A stretch of 64,000 nt of DNA from the NCBI RefSeq assembly GCF_003977685.1, contig NZ_RYZH01000008.1, positions 62,001 through 126,000 of the forward strand. Reading direction: 5' to 3'. The notes below the pieces were generated by a model. That model was not told where the DNA came from. It was given only the letters and a program-made list of their open reading frames with translations, and ran no database searches. The DNA comes from Tautonia sociabilis (GTDB lineage Bacteria > Planctomycetota > Planctomycetia > Isosphaerales > Isosphaeraceae). The translations under genes were made by a program, and so were the position numbers. Positions 23,643-33,332 of the stretch are shown here, one piece after another (position 1 is the stretch's first letter; every line of letters begins with the position of its first letter).

Positions 23643-24344
23643 ATGTCCGACCGCCCCGGGCGGGGGCCGAAGCGGGCCGCCGCGGCCCTCGCGGCGCTGG
23701 TGCTGCTGCTACCGATCGTCGGCGGGACCGGCTGCGGGTCGATCCGAGTGACCGACACGCCGAGGACCGCCACCGAGCAACTGCTGCTCTCCCAGTCGTG
23801 GGACAACGCCGTCGGCGCCATCGACTTCTCCCCGCTGGTCGGCCCTCCGGTCTACCTCGACACCTCAAACCTCTCGGGGGTGGACAAGGGCTGGATGGTC
23901 TACCGGATCCGGGAGTCGATGGCCCGCCAGGGAGTCAGGCTGGTCGACGACCCGAAGGAGGCCATCTGCGTTGTCGAGGCGGGAGCCGCCGTGTACGCCA
24001 CCGACTCGGCCTCCTGCCTGCTGGGCATGCCGAGCAACGGCGTCGTCGGCGCCGTGGCCGGGGCTCGAGGGCTGGTGATCCCCGAGGTGGCGCTGGCGAA
24101 GAAGTCCGAGCAGTACGGCGTCAGCCGGCTGGCGATGTTCGCCCGCGACCTGCCCAGCGGCCAGATCGTCTGGGAGTCGGGCACGATCGAGGCCGACTCC
24201 TTCCTGAAGAACTCCAGCGTGCTGGGCATCCCCATGCGATCGGGCACGATCGAGCACCCGGCCGACCGGCGCCGGAGGCGTGTCCTGAGGGGGTTGCTTC
24301 ACCGGCTCCAGCCGGTCCCGACCCACGGTCATCCCCCTCAGTGA
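23643..24344 (+). CDS. Putative lipoprotein, DUF6655-like
   Basis: A 233-residue protein with a strong AGGAGGTG ribosome-binding site before ATG 23643. Residues 1-31 form a signal sequence (AAAALAALVLLLPIVGG) leading to Cys 32 in GTGC, an acceptable though not ideal lipobox. The mature part starts 'TDTPRTATEQLLLSQSWDNA' and contains 'FSPLVGPPVYLDTSNL', 'GWMVYRIRESMARQGVRLVDD' and 'PSGQIVWESG'. From memory this matches a planctomycete lipoprotein family annotated DUF6655; function unknown. The C-terminal 30 residues are Arg/His/Pro-rich and unlike the rest, suggesting a shifted or extended end. The stop overlaps the convergent ceramidase-like gene by 7 bases. Confidence 0.75.
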   Translation: MSDRPGRGPKRAAAALAALVLLLPIVGGTGCGSIRVTDTPRTATEQLLLSQSWDNAVGAIDFSPLVGPPVYLDTSNLSGVDKGWMVYRIRESMARQGVRLVDDPKEAICVVEAGAAVYATDSASCLLGMPSNGVVGAVAGARGLVIPEVALAKKSEQYGVSRLAMFARDLPSGQIVWESGTIEADSFLKNSSVLGIPMRSGTIEHPADRRRRRVLRGLLHRLQPVPTHGHPPQ

Positions 24345-25663
24345 GCCGGGTTGTCCGGCCCAGGAGCCGAGTCTGATCCGGCCGGAGCGGCTCGCCCGAC
24401 CAGCCGTCGGGCCGCGTCGATCAGGATCGTGCCGGTCCGCTCGCCGAGTGAGACTCGGCTGATGTAGTCGTAGCGGGGGAAGCTCCGGAAGTCGACCTCG
24501 GCGAGGATGTAGCCGAAGGCGTCGTTGGTGAGGCCGAAGAGGAGGTTGTGGGTGCCGGTCATCTTGCGCTTGAGATAGAAGCCGAGGTTCGGCAGCGCCT
24601 CGCCGGGGATGGTGAGGATCTGGGCGTTTCCGAGGGTAACGAGGTTGATCCGGGCGTTCACCGAGCGGTCGTCGTTGCGGGGGTAGTCCAGGGGGGAATG
24701 CTGGACGACGGCCCAGAGGTCATCGGAGTCGACCGGGAAGCGGACGACCTCCGAGTCGCAGGCCAGCGTCGGGTCGTCCTGAACCGGGGCGTCGGCCAGC
24801 AGTCGGGCGGCCTCGTCGGCCATCAGGTGGCCGATGCGGAGGCACTCGTCCCAGGAGGAGATTCCCTCCCAGTCGCCTCGGAGGGGGTCTCGGGGGCGGT
24901 CGAGGTCGCGGTTGTCGGCCGTGACCATGCCCCCCTGGGCGCCGTTCATGAACAGGGCGAGGCCGCCGGCCTGGGATTCGATGCGGTCGCAGAGCGGGCC
25001 GACGAGGTCGGGGCTGAGGATCCCCTGGTCGTTGCCGAGCACCTCGGGGTGGACGGCGTAGTTGACGATGGTGGCGATCGCCTCGCCGCCGGGAGACTCG
25101 GCTCGGATGACGCTCATGCGGCGGTCGTACAGGTCGGGGGCGTAGGAGTTGAAGGCGATCTTGCCCCTCGCCTCGCCGGTGGCGATGCGGAGGAGGGCGG
25201 GCTGGAGGCGGTCGATGGCCTCGTTGAGGGCCTCGGCGGCGAGGACGCAGACCGAGTCGAGGTAGGAGAGGTCGGCCGTGTGGCCTCCCCGGCCGTCGGG
25301 AAAGGCGTAGCAGTCCGGGGCGCTGTGGGTGTGGGTGGCCCCGATGAGGATGTTCTCGGGCCGAATGCGGCCAACCCGGGCCCGGACCCGATCCCCGAGC
25401 ACGGAAGGAAAGCCGAGCAGGTCGAGCGAGACGACGGCGACGGCCTCCTCCCCCTTCTGGAAGACGACGGCTCGGGCGGTCAGCTCCCCCTTCTTCTCGG
25501 TCGCCGGCCGAGGGGCGCCCATCCCCCCGGAGACGGGGAGCAGCGGGTCGGGGGTGATGATCCGCATCGCGGCGCCGACCTCGAGGCCGGGGGAGTCCTG
25601 GGCGCGGCCCGGGAAGGCCCCGAGCGCAAGGCAGGCGATCGTGGCGGTCAGGGCTCGGATCAT
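24338..25663 (-). CDS. Neutral/alkaline ceramidase-like exported protein
   Basis: A 441-residue protein with AGAGGAGG upstream of ATG 25663 and a signal peptide (MIRALTATIACLALGAFPGRAQ). Key segments: 'EVGAAMRIITPDPLLPVSGG', 'VAVVSLDLLGFPSVLGDRVR', 'ILIGATHTHSAPD' with the metal-binding His pair, 'IATIVNYAVHPEVLG' and 'ALFMNGAQGGMV'. This is the layout of the neutral/alkaline nonlysosomal ceramidase N-terminal domain, a zinc amidase. It lacks the usual long C-terminal lectin-like domain and is shorter than true ceramidases (600-700 residues). Many planctomycetes carry such short exported relatives, whose substrate is unlikely to be ceramide. It is divergent from the GT87 gene. Confidence 0.85.
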   Translation of the reverse strand: MIRALTATIACLALGAFPGRAQDSPGLEVGAAMRIITPDPLLPVSGGMGAPRPATEKKGELTARAVVFQKGEEAVAVVSLDLLGFPSVLGDRVRARVGRIRPENILIGATHTHSAPDCYAFPDGRGGHTADLSYLDSVCVLAAEALNEAIDRLQPALLRIATGEARGKIAFNSYAPDLYDRRMSVIRAESPGGEAIATIVNYAVHPEVLGNDQGILSPDLVGPLCDRIESQAGGLALFMNGAQGGMVTADNRDLDRPRDPLRGDWEGISSWDECLRIGHLMADEAARLLADAPVQDDPTLACDSEVVRFPVDSDDLWAVVQHSPLDYPRNDDRSVNARINLVTLGNAQILTIPGEALPNLGFYLKRKMTGTHNLLFGLTNDAFGYILAEVDFRSFPRYDYISRVSLGERTGTILIDAARRLVGRAAPAGSDSAPGPDNPAH

Positions 25664-26014
25664 GACGGCCTCCTCTGGGGACCTCGCCTCGGCCTCGACC
25701 CGATCGGACCGGCGATCGTCCGTCCTCGGCGGGGGTCGCCCCGATGCCGCGATCCTACCGACCGTCGCCCGCCCGTCCAATGGCCCGCCGCCGGGAGGCC
25801 CGAGGCCGAATCGCTCGGCCGGCTGACGATCGGATCTCGGGGACGGCCGGGATCGACACCCCTGCCCCGCCTTCTCCCGTCGAAACCTCTTCCAGAGGAA
25901 TCCGGGAGAACCCCGGCCGGCCGAAGTGAGCTAGGCTCCCGAGGGGGAGGAGTCGGCCCCGGGAAGGGGAGGCGCCTTGCGGGGAAACGGCGGGCAGGCT
26001 CGGGGAGCGCGACG
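25664..26014. other. Divergent intergenic region
   Basis: 351 bases between the divergent ceramidase-like and GT87 starts, so promoters for both should lie here. The composition is GC-rich throughout; a slightly AT-richer stretch, GAAACCTCTTCCAGAGGAATCC (about 25878-25899), contains the small palindrome CCTCTTCCAGAGG. No clear -35/-10 pair or gene was found. Confidence 0.4.
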
Positions 26015-27406
26015 ATGGGAAGAACCGCGGACCCGATCCGACCGCGGGCCCGGTTCGTGGCATCGGCGACGCTGGTGCTGTTCGCGATCGTCCAGCTCTC
26101 GCAGTTCGCCGGGGTCTGGCAGCACGTCGGGGTGGGCGGGCTGTTCCTCGGCGGCGACTTTGTGGTGTATTACCAGGCGGGAACGCTGCTCGATCGCGTC
26201 GGGGGGGAGAGGCTCTACGACCTCGACGAACAGCGTCGGATGAGGGCGGAGCTGTTCCCGACGCTGTCGGAGGAGACGGCGGATTACTACCTGTATGCGC
26301 CGTGGATGGCGGTGGCCGTGCGGCCGCTCTCGTGGCTGCCGTACAAGACGGCCTTCGGGATCTGGCTGGGACTGAACGCGGCGCTGATGGTGCTGGCGGT
26401 CGGTCTGGCGTGGGGGAAGAGGTCCGAGCGGGCGGGGATCGACCGGACGACGGCGACCCTCGTGGCGTTGTCGTGGTATCCGTGCCTGCTGATCCTGCTC
26501 TCCGGGGGGCAATCGGCGCTGCCGGTGCTGGCGATCTCCCTGGCGGCGGCCTGCGACCGGGGCCGTCGGCCGGTGCTGGCGGGGGCGGCGCTGGCGCTGA
26601 TGTCGTACAAGCCGACGCTGGCGGGGCCCGTGCTCCTGATGCTGCTGATCGCGGGCCGGTGGCGGTCGCTGCTCGGGTTCGCGGCGGGGGCGGCCGGGCT
26701 GGGGGCGATCGGCTGGGAGGGAGCGGGGCCGGCGGGGCTGGGAGGGTTCCTCGAGGCGGCGGCGACGATGGCCCGGCTGCGAGCGACCCGGCCGGAGCTA
26801 TTCTCGCAGGCCAGCTACATCGACCTGCGCTCGGCGATCGGCGCGCTGCTCGGGTTCGGACCGGCCTCGACCTGGCTGGCGGCGGCGTTGCTGCTAGCGG
26901 GGCTGGCCTGGCTGGCGCCGGGGTGGTGGCGGGCCGGCCGGCGTTGGCAGGAGCGGGGGGAATCGGCCTGGGCGCAGGCCTCGGCCTGGCTGCCGATGCT
27001 GGCGCCGCACCTGGGGGCCTATGATGCGACGGTCGTGATCCCGGGCGTGGTGCTCGCGCTGCGGGAGCTGGACCGCTCGGGGAGATCGGCGAGGGGGATC
27101 GCCTGGCCGGTCGGGGTCGCGTACCTGGCGGGGACCGTCTCGCAGCCGATGGCGAGGGCGGCCGGGATCCCGGCGCTGACGATCGCCCTTGCGTGGCTGG
27201 CGGCGGGAGTCTCCCGGGCTACCGCGGCGGACGCCGGGACGCGATCGGCCGCCAGGACCGCCGCCGATCGTCTCGGCCGTCTTCCAAAATCGGTCTTTCC
27301 CTTCCCTCCCTCCGAGCCTTCCGGGCCGAATCCGGAGGAAGGATCCGGCCCGGCGGCGAGTGAATCGGATCACCAGATCTTGACCCGTTCCTCCGGAGGC
27401 AGGTAG
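26015..27406 (+). CDS. GT87 family membrane glycosyltransferase (DUF2029)
   Basis: A 463-residue membrane protein from ATG 26015, with GGGGAG 8 bases upstream. About ten hydrophobic helices are visible, starting 'RFVASATLVLFAIVQLSQFA'. Family markers are 'GGDFVVYYQAGTLLDRV' after helix 1 with the conserved Asp, 'YYLYAPWMAVAVRPLSWLP', 'LILLSGGQSALPVLAI' and 'MSYKPTLAGPVLLMLLIAG'. GT87 enzymes are GT-C mannosyltransferases using polyprenyl-phosphate-mannose to build glycolipids in actinobacteria; the planctomycete acceptor is unknown. The last 60 residues are Ser/Pro/Gly-rich and hydrophilic. The 3' end overlaps the convergent M13 peptidase by 37 bases. Confidence 0.88.
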   Translation: MGRTADPIRPRARFVASATLVLFAIVQLSQFAGVWQHVGVGGLFLGGDFVVYYQAGTLLDRVGGERLYDLDEQRRMRAELFPTLSEETADYYLYAPWMAVAVRPLSWLPYKTAFGIWLGLNAALMVLAVGLAWGKRSERAGIDRTTATLVALSWYPCLLILLSGGQSALPVLAISLAAACDRGRRPVLAGAALALMSYKPTLAGPVLLMLLIAGRWRSLLGFAAGAAGLGAIGWEGAGPAGLGGFLEAAATMARLRATRPELFSQASYIDLRSAIGALLGFGPASTWLAAALLLAGLAWLAPGWWRAGRRWQERGESAWAQASAWLPMLAPHLGAYDATVVIPGVVLALRELDRSGRSARGIAWPVGVAYLAGTVSQPMARAAGIPALTIALAWLAAGVSRATAADAGTRSAARTAADRLGRLPKSVFPFPPSEPSGPNPEEGSGPAASESDHQILTRSSGGR

Positions 27407-29424
27407 AGGGCGTCCCCCTCCTTGACGCCAAAGGCCTCGTGGAACTCGGGCATGTTGCGGAGCACGCCGTTGCAGCGGAACTCGGCGGGGGAGTGGGGGT
27501 CGGTGGCGAGTCGTCGGGAGAGCTCGGCGTCGCGGTACTTGGTGCGCCAGACCTGGGCCCAGCCCATGAAGAAGCGCTGGTCGCCGGTCAGGCCGTCGAT
27601 CACCGGGGGCTCCTCGCCGCCAAGCGACAGCCGGTAGGCGCGGTGGGCGATCGTCAGGCCGCCGAGGTCGCCGATGTTCTCGCCGATCGTCAGCGCGCCG
27701 TTGACGTGCTGGTCGGGAAGCTGCGCGGGGGAGAAGCCGTTGTACTGCTCGATGAGCTTCTCGGCCCGGGCCTCGAACTCCTCGCGGTCGGCGTCGGTCC
27801 ACCAGTTGTTCATATTGCCGGCGCCGTCATATTTCGAGCCCTGGTCGTCGAAGCCGTGGCCGATCTCGTGGCCGATCACGGCGCCGATGGCGCCGTAGTT
27901 GACGGCGTCGTCGGCCTCCATGTTGAAGAACGGCGGCCGGAGGATGGCGGCGGGGAAGACGATCTCGTTCATGCCCGGGTTGTAGTAGGCGTTAACCGTC
28001 TGCGGGGTCATGAACCACTCGCCGCGGTCGACCGGCGAGCCGAGCTTCGCCAGGTTGCGGTCGACCTCGAAGGCGGTGGCGCGCTGCATGTTGCCCACCA
28101 GGTCGTCGGGCCGGATCTCCAGGGCGGAGTAATCCCGCCACGAGTCGGGGTAGCCGATCTTGGGGTTGAAGGTGGCGAGCTTCTCCAGGGCCTTCCGCTT
28201 GGTTTCCTCTCCCATCCAGTCGAGCCCGGAGATGCCCTGGCGGTAGGCTTCGATGAGGTTGGCGACCAGTTCCCGCATCCGGGCCTTGGCCTCGGGGGGG
28301 AAGTGCTCCTCGACGTAGAGCTTGCCGACGGCCTCGCCAAGGGCGACCTCGACGGCCTGCACGCCTCGCTTCCAGCGGGGGCGGTTCTCCTCGGCCCCGG
28401 TGAGGACGGTGCCGTAGAACGAGAAGTCCTCGGCGACGAACGGCGCGCTCAGGTAGGGGGCGAAGCGGCTCAGGACGTTCCAGGAGAGCCAGGTCTTCCA
28501 GCGGTCGAGCGGGATCTCGTCGAGGAGCCCGGCCATCGCCTCGAAGTAGCTCGGCTGGGCGACGATGACCTCGGTCACGCCCCCGGCGCCGTAGGAGTCG
28601 AAGAAGCGGGGCCAGTCGAAGCCGGGGGAAAGCTCGGCGAGGGCGTCCAGGTCCTTCTTGTTGTAGGTCAGGGTGGCGTCTCGGCTGCGGACGCGGTCCC
28701 AGTGGTGCCGCGAGAGGGTCGTCTCCAGCTCCATGACCTGCTCAGCCTTGGCCCTCGGCTCGGCGATGCCGGCCAGCTCGAACATGCGGGCGATGTGGTC
28801 GACGTAGGCGTCGCGGACCTTGGCGAACGTCTCGTCGCGGTAGTACGACTCGTCGGGCAGGCCGAGGCCGCCCTGGAACAGGTTGAGGGCGTAGCGGTCG
28901 GACTGCTTGGCGTCGGTGTCGACGTAGCCGCCGAAGAGGCCGTCCACGCCCAGTCGGCCCAGCTCGCCGAGGGCGCGGATGAAGTCGTCCTTCGAGCCAA
29001 TCGCGTCGACCATCGCCAGTTCATCTCGGATCGGGTCGAGGCCGAGCGCCTCGATGCGCTGCTCGTCCATGAAGCTGGCGAAGAGGTCGCCGACCTTCTG
29101 GGCCTCGGAGCCCGGCTCGGCGTCGGCCGAGGCGGCGCGTTCGATGATGGCGCGGAGGTGGGCTTCGGCCTCGTCGCGCAGGGTGTAGAACGAGCCGTCG
29201 ACGGCGCGGTCGGCGGGGATCTCGGCCGTGTCCAGCCACGAGCCGTTGACGTGGCGGAAGAGGTCATCCTGCGGGCGGACGGACGGGTCGGCGTGGGACA
29301 GGTCGATGCCCGACCGGAGCGAGTCCGAGGTTGTCTCGGGGTCGGCCGGGGGCTCGGCGCGGAGGCCGAGGGCCGGGAATGCCAGCAAGGACGCGGCCAG
29401 CGCGCCTCGGATCAAAAACGACAT
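27370..29424 (-). CDS. M13 family zinc metallopeptidase (neprilysin-like, exported)
   Basis: A 684-residue protein. The start at 29424 has AAGGAG 10 bases upstream and gives a signal peptide (MSFLIRGALAASLLAFPALG). The M13 N-terminal region begins 'DPSVRPQDDLFRHVNGSWL', the usual 'DDFY..VNG.W' start. The catalytic core has 'AAILRPPFFNMEADDAVNYGAIGAVIGHEIGHGFDDQGSKYD' (the zinc motif HEIGH), then 'ENIGDLGGL' supplying the Glu zinc ligand, and ends with '...EERVKIW', close to the usual C-terminal Trp. Length fits full-size M13 enzymes. It should cleave peptides outside the cytoplasm; the family includes PepO and neprilysin. Confidence 0.95.
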   Translation of the reverse strand: MSFLIRGALAASLLAFPALGLRAEPPADPETTSDSLRSGIDLSHADPSVRPQDDLFRHVNGSWLDTAEIPADRAVDGSFYTLRDEAEAHLRAIIERAASADAEPGSEAQKVGDLFASFMDEQRIEALGLDPIRDELAMVDAIGSKDDFIRALGELGRLGVDGLFGGYVDTDAKQSDRYALNLFQGGLGLPDESYYRDETFAKVRDAYVDHIARMFELAGIAEPRAKAEQVMELETTLSRHHWDRVRSRDATLTYNKKDLDALAELSPGFDWPRFFDSYGAGGVTEVIVAQPSYFEAMAGLLDEIPLDRWKTWLSWNVLSRFAPYLSAPFVAEDFSFYGTVLTGAEENRPRWKRGVQAVEVALGEAVGKLYVEEHFPPEAKARMRELVANLIEAYRQGISGLDWMGEETKRKALEKLATFNPKIGYPDSWRDYSALEIRPDDLVGNMQRATAFEVDRNLAKLGSPVDRGEWFMTPQTVNAYYNPGMNEIVFPAAILRPPFFNMEADDAVNYGAIGAVIGHEIGHGFDDQGSKYDGAGNMNNWWTDADREEFEARAEKLIEQYNGFSPAQLPDQHVNGALTIGENIGDLGGLTIAHRAYRLSLGGEEPPVIDGLTGDQRFFMGWAQVWRTKYRDAELSRRLATDPHSPAEFRCNGVLRNMPEFHEAFGVKEGDALYLPPEERVKIW

Positions 29425-29804
29425 GAGTGCGGTGCTCCTTCGACGATGCATCGCGGCCCGGCCCCGGACGGTCGGCCCCCCGGGACGACCCGTCCCGGCG
29501 ACGTGGGCCCCTGGGCCGGGTCGCGCCCCTTCCTACGAGGGAACCATTCCATCGGATCGCCGGCCGCGATTCCAGACCGATCGGCGAACGGCCGGTCCCG
29601 GCGAGCGAGGGGCAGGAGGGTCGGGCGTCTGGACACGGCGGCCCGGCGGGCTCGTCGAGTCGCCGCGCCGGCCCTCCTGGAGGGGAGGGTCGGGCCCCCC
29701 TCCCCGGCGGCACCGTCCCTGGGCGCCGGTTTGTCCTACCGCCCCCGGCCTCCTGGAGGGGACGCGCGGGGAGGTCCGCAGCCGGCCCCCCTCCCGACGG
29801 GCCG
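29425..29804. other. Intergenic region with two copies of a palindrome
   Basis: 380 bases upstream of the M13 gene and downstream of the kinase-FGE gene. It contains CCTCCTGGAGGGG twice (29673-29685 and 29749-29761), each centred on the perfect palindrome CCTCCTGGAGG. These could be operator sites for the M13 gene or parts of GC-rich hairpins ending the kinase transcript. No gene seen. Confidence 0.4.
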
Positions 29805-32800
29805 TCAAGGGGAGGGCGGCAGGGTGCGGGCGAGGCGGAAGCCGTAGCCGTTGGAGGTGGAGTTGGGGCGGTCCCAGGTGCGGGCGGCGGAACGGAGGTC
29901 GGGAGCGGCGACGCTGAAGGAGCCGCCCCGGAGGACCCGGGGCTCGTCGTCGACCACGGGGGAGGGCTCCAGGCGGTCGGGCACCACGTCGCCGTCGGCC
30001 AGGGGAGGAGACTCGCGGTAGGGGTCCTGGCACCACTCGAAGGCGTTGCCGAGCATGTCGAAGAGGCCCAGGTCGTTGGGCTTCAGCGAGGCGACCGGGT
30101 GCATGACGCGGTCGGCGTTGGCGATCGACCAGGCATACTCGCCGAGGCGGCGCTCGGAGCCGCCGAAGGGGCGGCTGGTGAGGGAGCCGGCCCGGCAGGC
30201 GTACTCCCACTCGGCCTCGGTGGGCAGGCGGTAGCCGGTGCGCTCGAGCAGGTCGTCGGGCAGGGACATGCCGGGGCCGATCGGCTCGGGGTAGCACCAC
30301 TGGTCCTGGGGGATCCCCGCCAGCTCGCTGGCCCAGTTGCAGAAGCGGGCGGCCTCGTACCAGGTGACGGCGCCGGTGGGGCAGTCGCTGGTGGGGATCT
30401 CCCGTCGCATCGAGGGGTCGCGGTGCGAGGGGATGTCGGGGTGGTTGCGGACGAAGGAGGCGAACTCGGCGGCGGTCACTTCACGGTCGGCGATGGCGAA
30501 GCCGCGGTCGATGCGGCGGGGGTGGGCGACCTCGTCGGGGGAGCGTTCGGGGTCGGAGCGGGGGGTGGAGCCCATGAGGAAGGAGGCGGGGCCCCGGACG
30601 ACGACGAAGGTCATGTTGCCGTGCAGGCTGACGTACCAGTCCCGGTCGGCGACGGGATCCGTGGTGGCGACCTCTCGCATGAGGGCGTCCAGAGCGCCGC
30701 CGAGGCCCCAGCGGCGGCGGAGCAGCCAGTCGATGGCCGCATGCAGGCCGGGGTCGGGATCGTCTCGGAACCACTGCAAGAGGGTCGAGGCGACCGCCTC
30801 GCGCCGGCGCTCGACCAGGGCGTTTTCCGGGTACTCCCCCAGGGCGAGGACCAGGGCCCGGCGGGCCGAGGGGTCGGGCTCGGCCAGCAGCCGGTCGGCG
30901 ACCTCGGTGGGGTCGACGTCGAAGGGAGCCAGCTGGTGGATCAGCTTGGTCCGCAGCGCCGGGTCCTCGGCCGAGCGCAGCAACGGCCAGGCGTGCTCGG
31001 CGGCCCCCATGCGGGCGAGCATCGCGGCGACGCGACCCTGACGCTCGGCTCGGGCGTCGTCGAACCGGGAGGGGAGCCCGAGCATCGGCACCAGCGCCTC
31101 GACCATCCGCCGACGGTCCTGGGGCTCGGGGATCTGCTGCAGGATCCGGGAGGCGTGCAGGGGGTCGGCCTCGGGGACCAGGGCGGCGAAGTCCTCGTCG
31201 CGATTGGGGTTGGGCTCCCGCAGGGCCGACTCCATCAGCAGCGCGAAGGCCAGGCCGCGGGCCTCGGGCTCGGAGCGGTCGGCGTAGATGCGCCGCAGCG
31301 GCTCGGCGAGCCGGTCGGCGATCGGCTCGAAGACCTCGGCCCGGGTGCTGATCCAGATCGGGTCGTCGTGGGTCAGGGCGTCGGCGATGGCGTCGAAGTA
31401 GTCGGGCCAGCCGGACCAGTTGGGGTTCAGGCCGGCCATCATGCCGCAGGCGCGCAGCGAGGCGGCGTCGAGCGGCTGGCCGGGGGGCGGCAGCATGCGG
31501 GCGATCCACTCGGCGGCCTGGTGGGCGTGGCCGTGGGTGACGAGGGCCTGGCGGATCACCAGGACGTCCTCCGGGGTCGCCTGGGGCTCGACGACGAACC
31601 GGGTGAGGAACTCGGCCCGGCTCGGCTCGTCGGGCAGCAGGGCCAACGCGCCCCGGAGGCGCAGCTCGGGGTCGGGCTGGGGCGGGTCGGCCATCGCCCG
31701 GAGGCGGCCCCGGACCAGGGCTCGGTCGGCGCCGAGGTCGATCAGCAGATCGGGAACGGCGCGGATCTCGGCCGACTCCAGCGCCTCGACCCAGCCGTGG
31801 GCGGCCTGGAGCCGCACGGTGAAGTACGCCTCGACGAAGAGGAACAGGGCACCGACGGCCACCAGCACCGCCGCCACCAGCGCCTGATGCCGGAGCACCC
31901 AGCGCCGGGCGGCCCGGCTCCTCGGCTCTCGCCAGGCGCGGACGGGCTCGTCGGCCAGCCAGCGCTCGAGGTCCTCGGCCAGGGCTCGGGCCGAGCCGTA
32001 GCGGTCCTCGGGGCGCCGGGCCATGGCCTTGAGGCAGACGGCCTCCAGGGCGCGGTCGACCCAGGGCTGGGCGCACCGCGGAGGGGGGAACTCGCCGCGC
32101 TCGACGCGGGCCATCAGGCCGGCCAGGTCGTCGCCGGAGAACGGGGGGCGGCCGGCGAGCAGGTGGTAGAGGGTCGCCCCCAGGCTGTAGACGTCGCTGG
32201 CCGCGCCGACCTCGTCGAGCCGGCCGGCGGCCTGCTCGGGGGCCATGTAGGCGGGGGTGCCCAGCCGCTGCCCCATGACGGTCTCCTCGACGCTGTTGCC
32301 GGAGCAGGGGGCAAGCGTCTCCTCGCCGGCGGAAATCGAGGCGTCGATCCCCTCACCACGGCCGATCGCCTTGGCCAGCCCCCAGTCGACCAGCAGCGTC
32401 TCGCCGAAGGGGCCGAGCATGATGTTGCTCGGCTTGATGTCGCGGTGGATCACCCCCCGGCTGTGCGCGTAGGCCAGGGCGTTGCAAACGTCCTGCAAGC
32501 GGCGGAGCAGTTGGCGGAGGGCCAGCTCCCGGGGGCCGGTCTTGCGGGCGGAGACCTCGACGGCGTGGAAGCGGTCGATGGCGTCCTGGTAGCTTTCCCC
32601 CCGGATCAGGCGCATGGCGTAGTACGGCCGGCCGTCGGGGTGGGTGCCCAGGCCGTAGACGGGCACGATGCCGGGATGCTCCAGCCCCCCGGTGACCTCG
32701 GCCTCCAGCACGAACCGGGCGCGGCCCTGGCGGTCGTCGGCGAACTGGTCGCGGATCTGCTTGAGGGCGACCTCGCGGTTGAGCTCGCGGTCCCGGGCGA

Positions 32801-33332
32801 TCCAGACCTCCCCCAGCCCCCCCCGGGCGTGGAACCGGATCGGCCGGAACCGCTCCGCAAGACCCGGCCCCGCCCCCACGGCGGGCAGCGCGACGGCGAC
32901 GGTGGCGAAGGGATCGTCCCCCCCCTCGCCGCCGCGGCAGTCGGGCCGGGGAGAGAGCCCGGCGGGCGAGGCTCCCGCCGTCCCCTGGCCAATCGCCCGG
33001 GCGAACGCCGGGTCGGCGATCGTCTCCCCAAGCGCCGGCCCCGCCGGGAGGGAACGCGACCGGCCCCCCTTGCCGTTCCCGTTGCGACGAGCCGCCCCGG
33101 CCGGCGGGAGCGGCAACGTCCCCCCCCGCTCCCCCAGCCGAGCGACCACCTCTCGCACCAGCGCCGCGTCCTCCGGACCCAGCCCTCCCCGGCCGGTCAG
33201 CTGTTCCTCGACCGATGGGCCCTCCTCCCTCGACCGAGCGCCGATGGCCGCCAGCACGGCCTCACGGTCGACCAACCCCAGTTGGAGGGCAACCACGCCG
33301 AAGAGCAGATCCCCATCTTCCCGGCCCGCCAT
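29805..33332 (-). CDS. Ser/Thr protein kinase fused to formylglycine-generating-enzyme (SUMF1-like) domain
   Basis: A 1175-residue protein with GGAG 8 bases before ATG 33332. Residues 1-150 are a low-complexity leader. The kinase domain spans about 163-460: glycine loop 'FHARGGLGEVWIARD', Lys 191 in 'VALKQI', catalytic 'HRDIKPSNIML' with Asp 299, DWG (316-318) in place of DFG, and 'GTPAYMAPEQ'. One membrane helix (about 483-503) follows, then a 400-residue helical, HEAT-like stretch. The C-terminal 270 residues are an FGE/sulfatase-modifying-factor fold: 'GPASFLMGSTPRSDPE', 'REVTAAEFASF', 'RLPTEAEWEYACRAG', 'DMLGNAFEWCQDPY' and 'VLRGGSF'. The kinase should face the cytosol and the FGE fold the periplasm. 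The FGE domain may be a sensory or binding module rather than an oxidase, as it lacks an obvious active-site Cys pair. Confidence 0.92.
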   Translation of the reverse strand: MAGREDGDLLFGVVALQLGLVDREAVLAAIGARSREEGPSVEEQLTGRGGLGPEDAALVREVVARLGERGGTLPLPPAGAARRNGNGKGGRSRSLPAGPALGETIADPAFARAIGQGTAGASPAGLSPRPDCRGGEGGDDPFATVAVALPAVGAGPGLAERFRPIRFHARGGLGEVWIARDRELNREVALKQIRDQFADDRQGRARFVLEAEVTGGLEHPGIVPVYGLGTHPDGRPYYAMRLIRGESYQDAIDRFHAVEVSARKTGPRELALRQLLRRLQDVCNALAYAHSRGVIHRDIKPSNIMLGPFGETLLVDWGLAKAIGRGEGIDASISAGEETLAPCSGNSVEETVMGQRLGTPAYMAPEQAAGRLDEVGAASDVYSLGATLYHLLAGRPPFSGDDLAGLMARVERGEFPPPRCAQPWVDRALEAVCLKAMARRPEDRYGSARALAEDLERWLADEPVRAWREPRSRAARRWVLRHQALVAAVLVAVGALFLFVEAYFTVRLQAAHGWVEALESAEIRAVPDLLIDLGADRALVRGRLRAMADPPQPDPELRLRGALALLPDEPSRAEFLTRFVVEPQATPEDVLVIRQALVTHGHAHQAAEWIARMLPPPGQPLDAASLRACGMMAGLNPNWSGWPDYFDAIADALTHDDPIWISTRAEVFEPIADRLAEPLRRIYADRSEPEARGLAFALLMESALREPNPNRDEDFAALVPEADPLHASRILQQIPEPQDRRRMVEALVPMLGLPSRFDDARAERQGRVAAMLARMGAAEHAWPLLRSAEDPALRTKLIHQLAPFDVDPTEVADRLLAEPDPSARRALVLALGEYPENALVERRREAVASTLLQWFRDDPDPGLHAAIDWLLRRRWGLGGALDALMREVATTDPVADRDWYVSLHGNMTFVVVRGPASFLMGSTPRSDPERSPDEVAHPRRIDRGFAIADREVTAAEFASFVRNHPDIPSHRDPSMRREIPTSDCPTGAVTWYEAARFCNWASELAGIPQDQWCYPEPIGPGMSLPDDLLERTGYRLPTEAEWEYACRAGSLTSRPFGGSERRLGEYAWSIANADRVMHPVASLKPNDLGLFDMLGNAFEWCQDPYRESPPLADGDVVPDRLEPSPVVDDEPRVLRGGSFSVAAPDLRSAARTWDRPNSTSNGYGFRLARTLPPSP

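Noticed and set aside
23124-23751. Open frames reading REENQ or EGREP repeats through the tandem repeat
   Set aside because: A 15-base unit keeps every frame open, so length means nothing; there is no ribosome-binding site, and the genuine lipoprotein start is at 23643.
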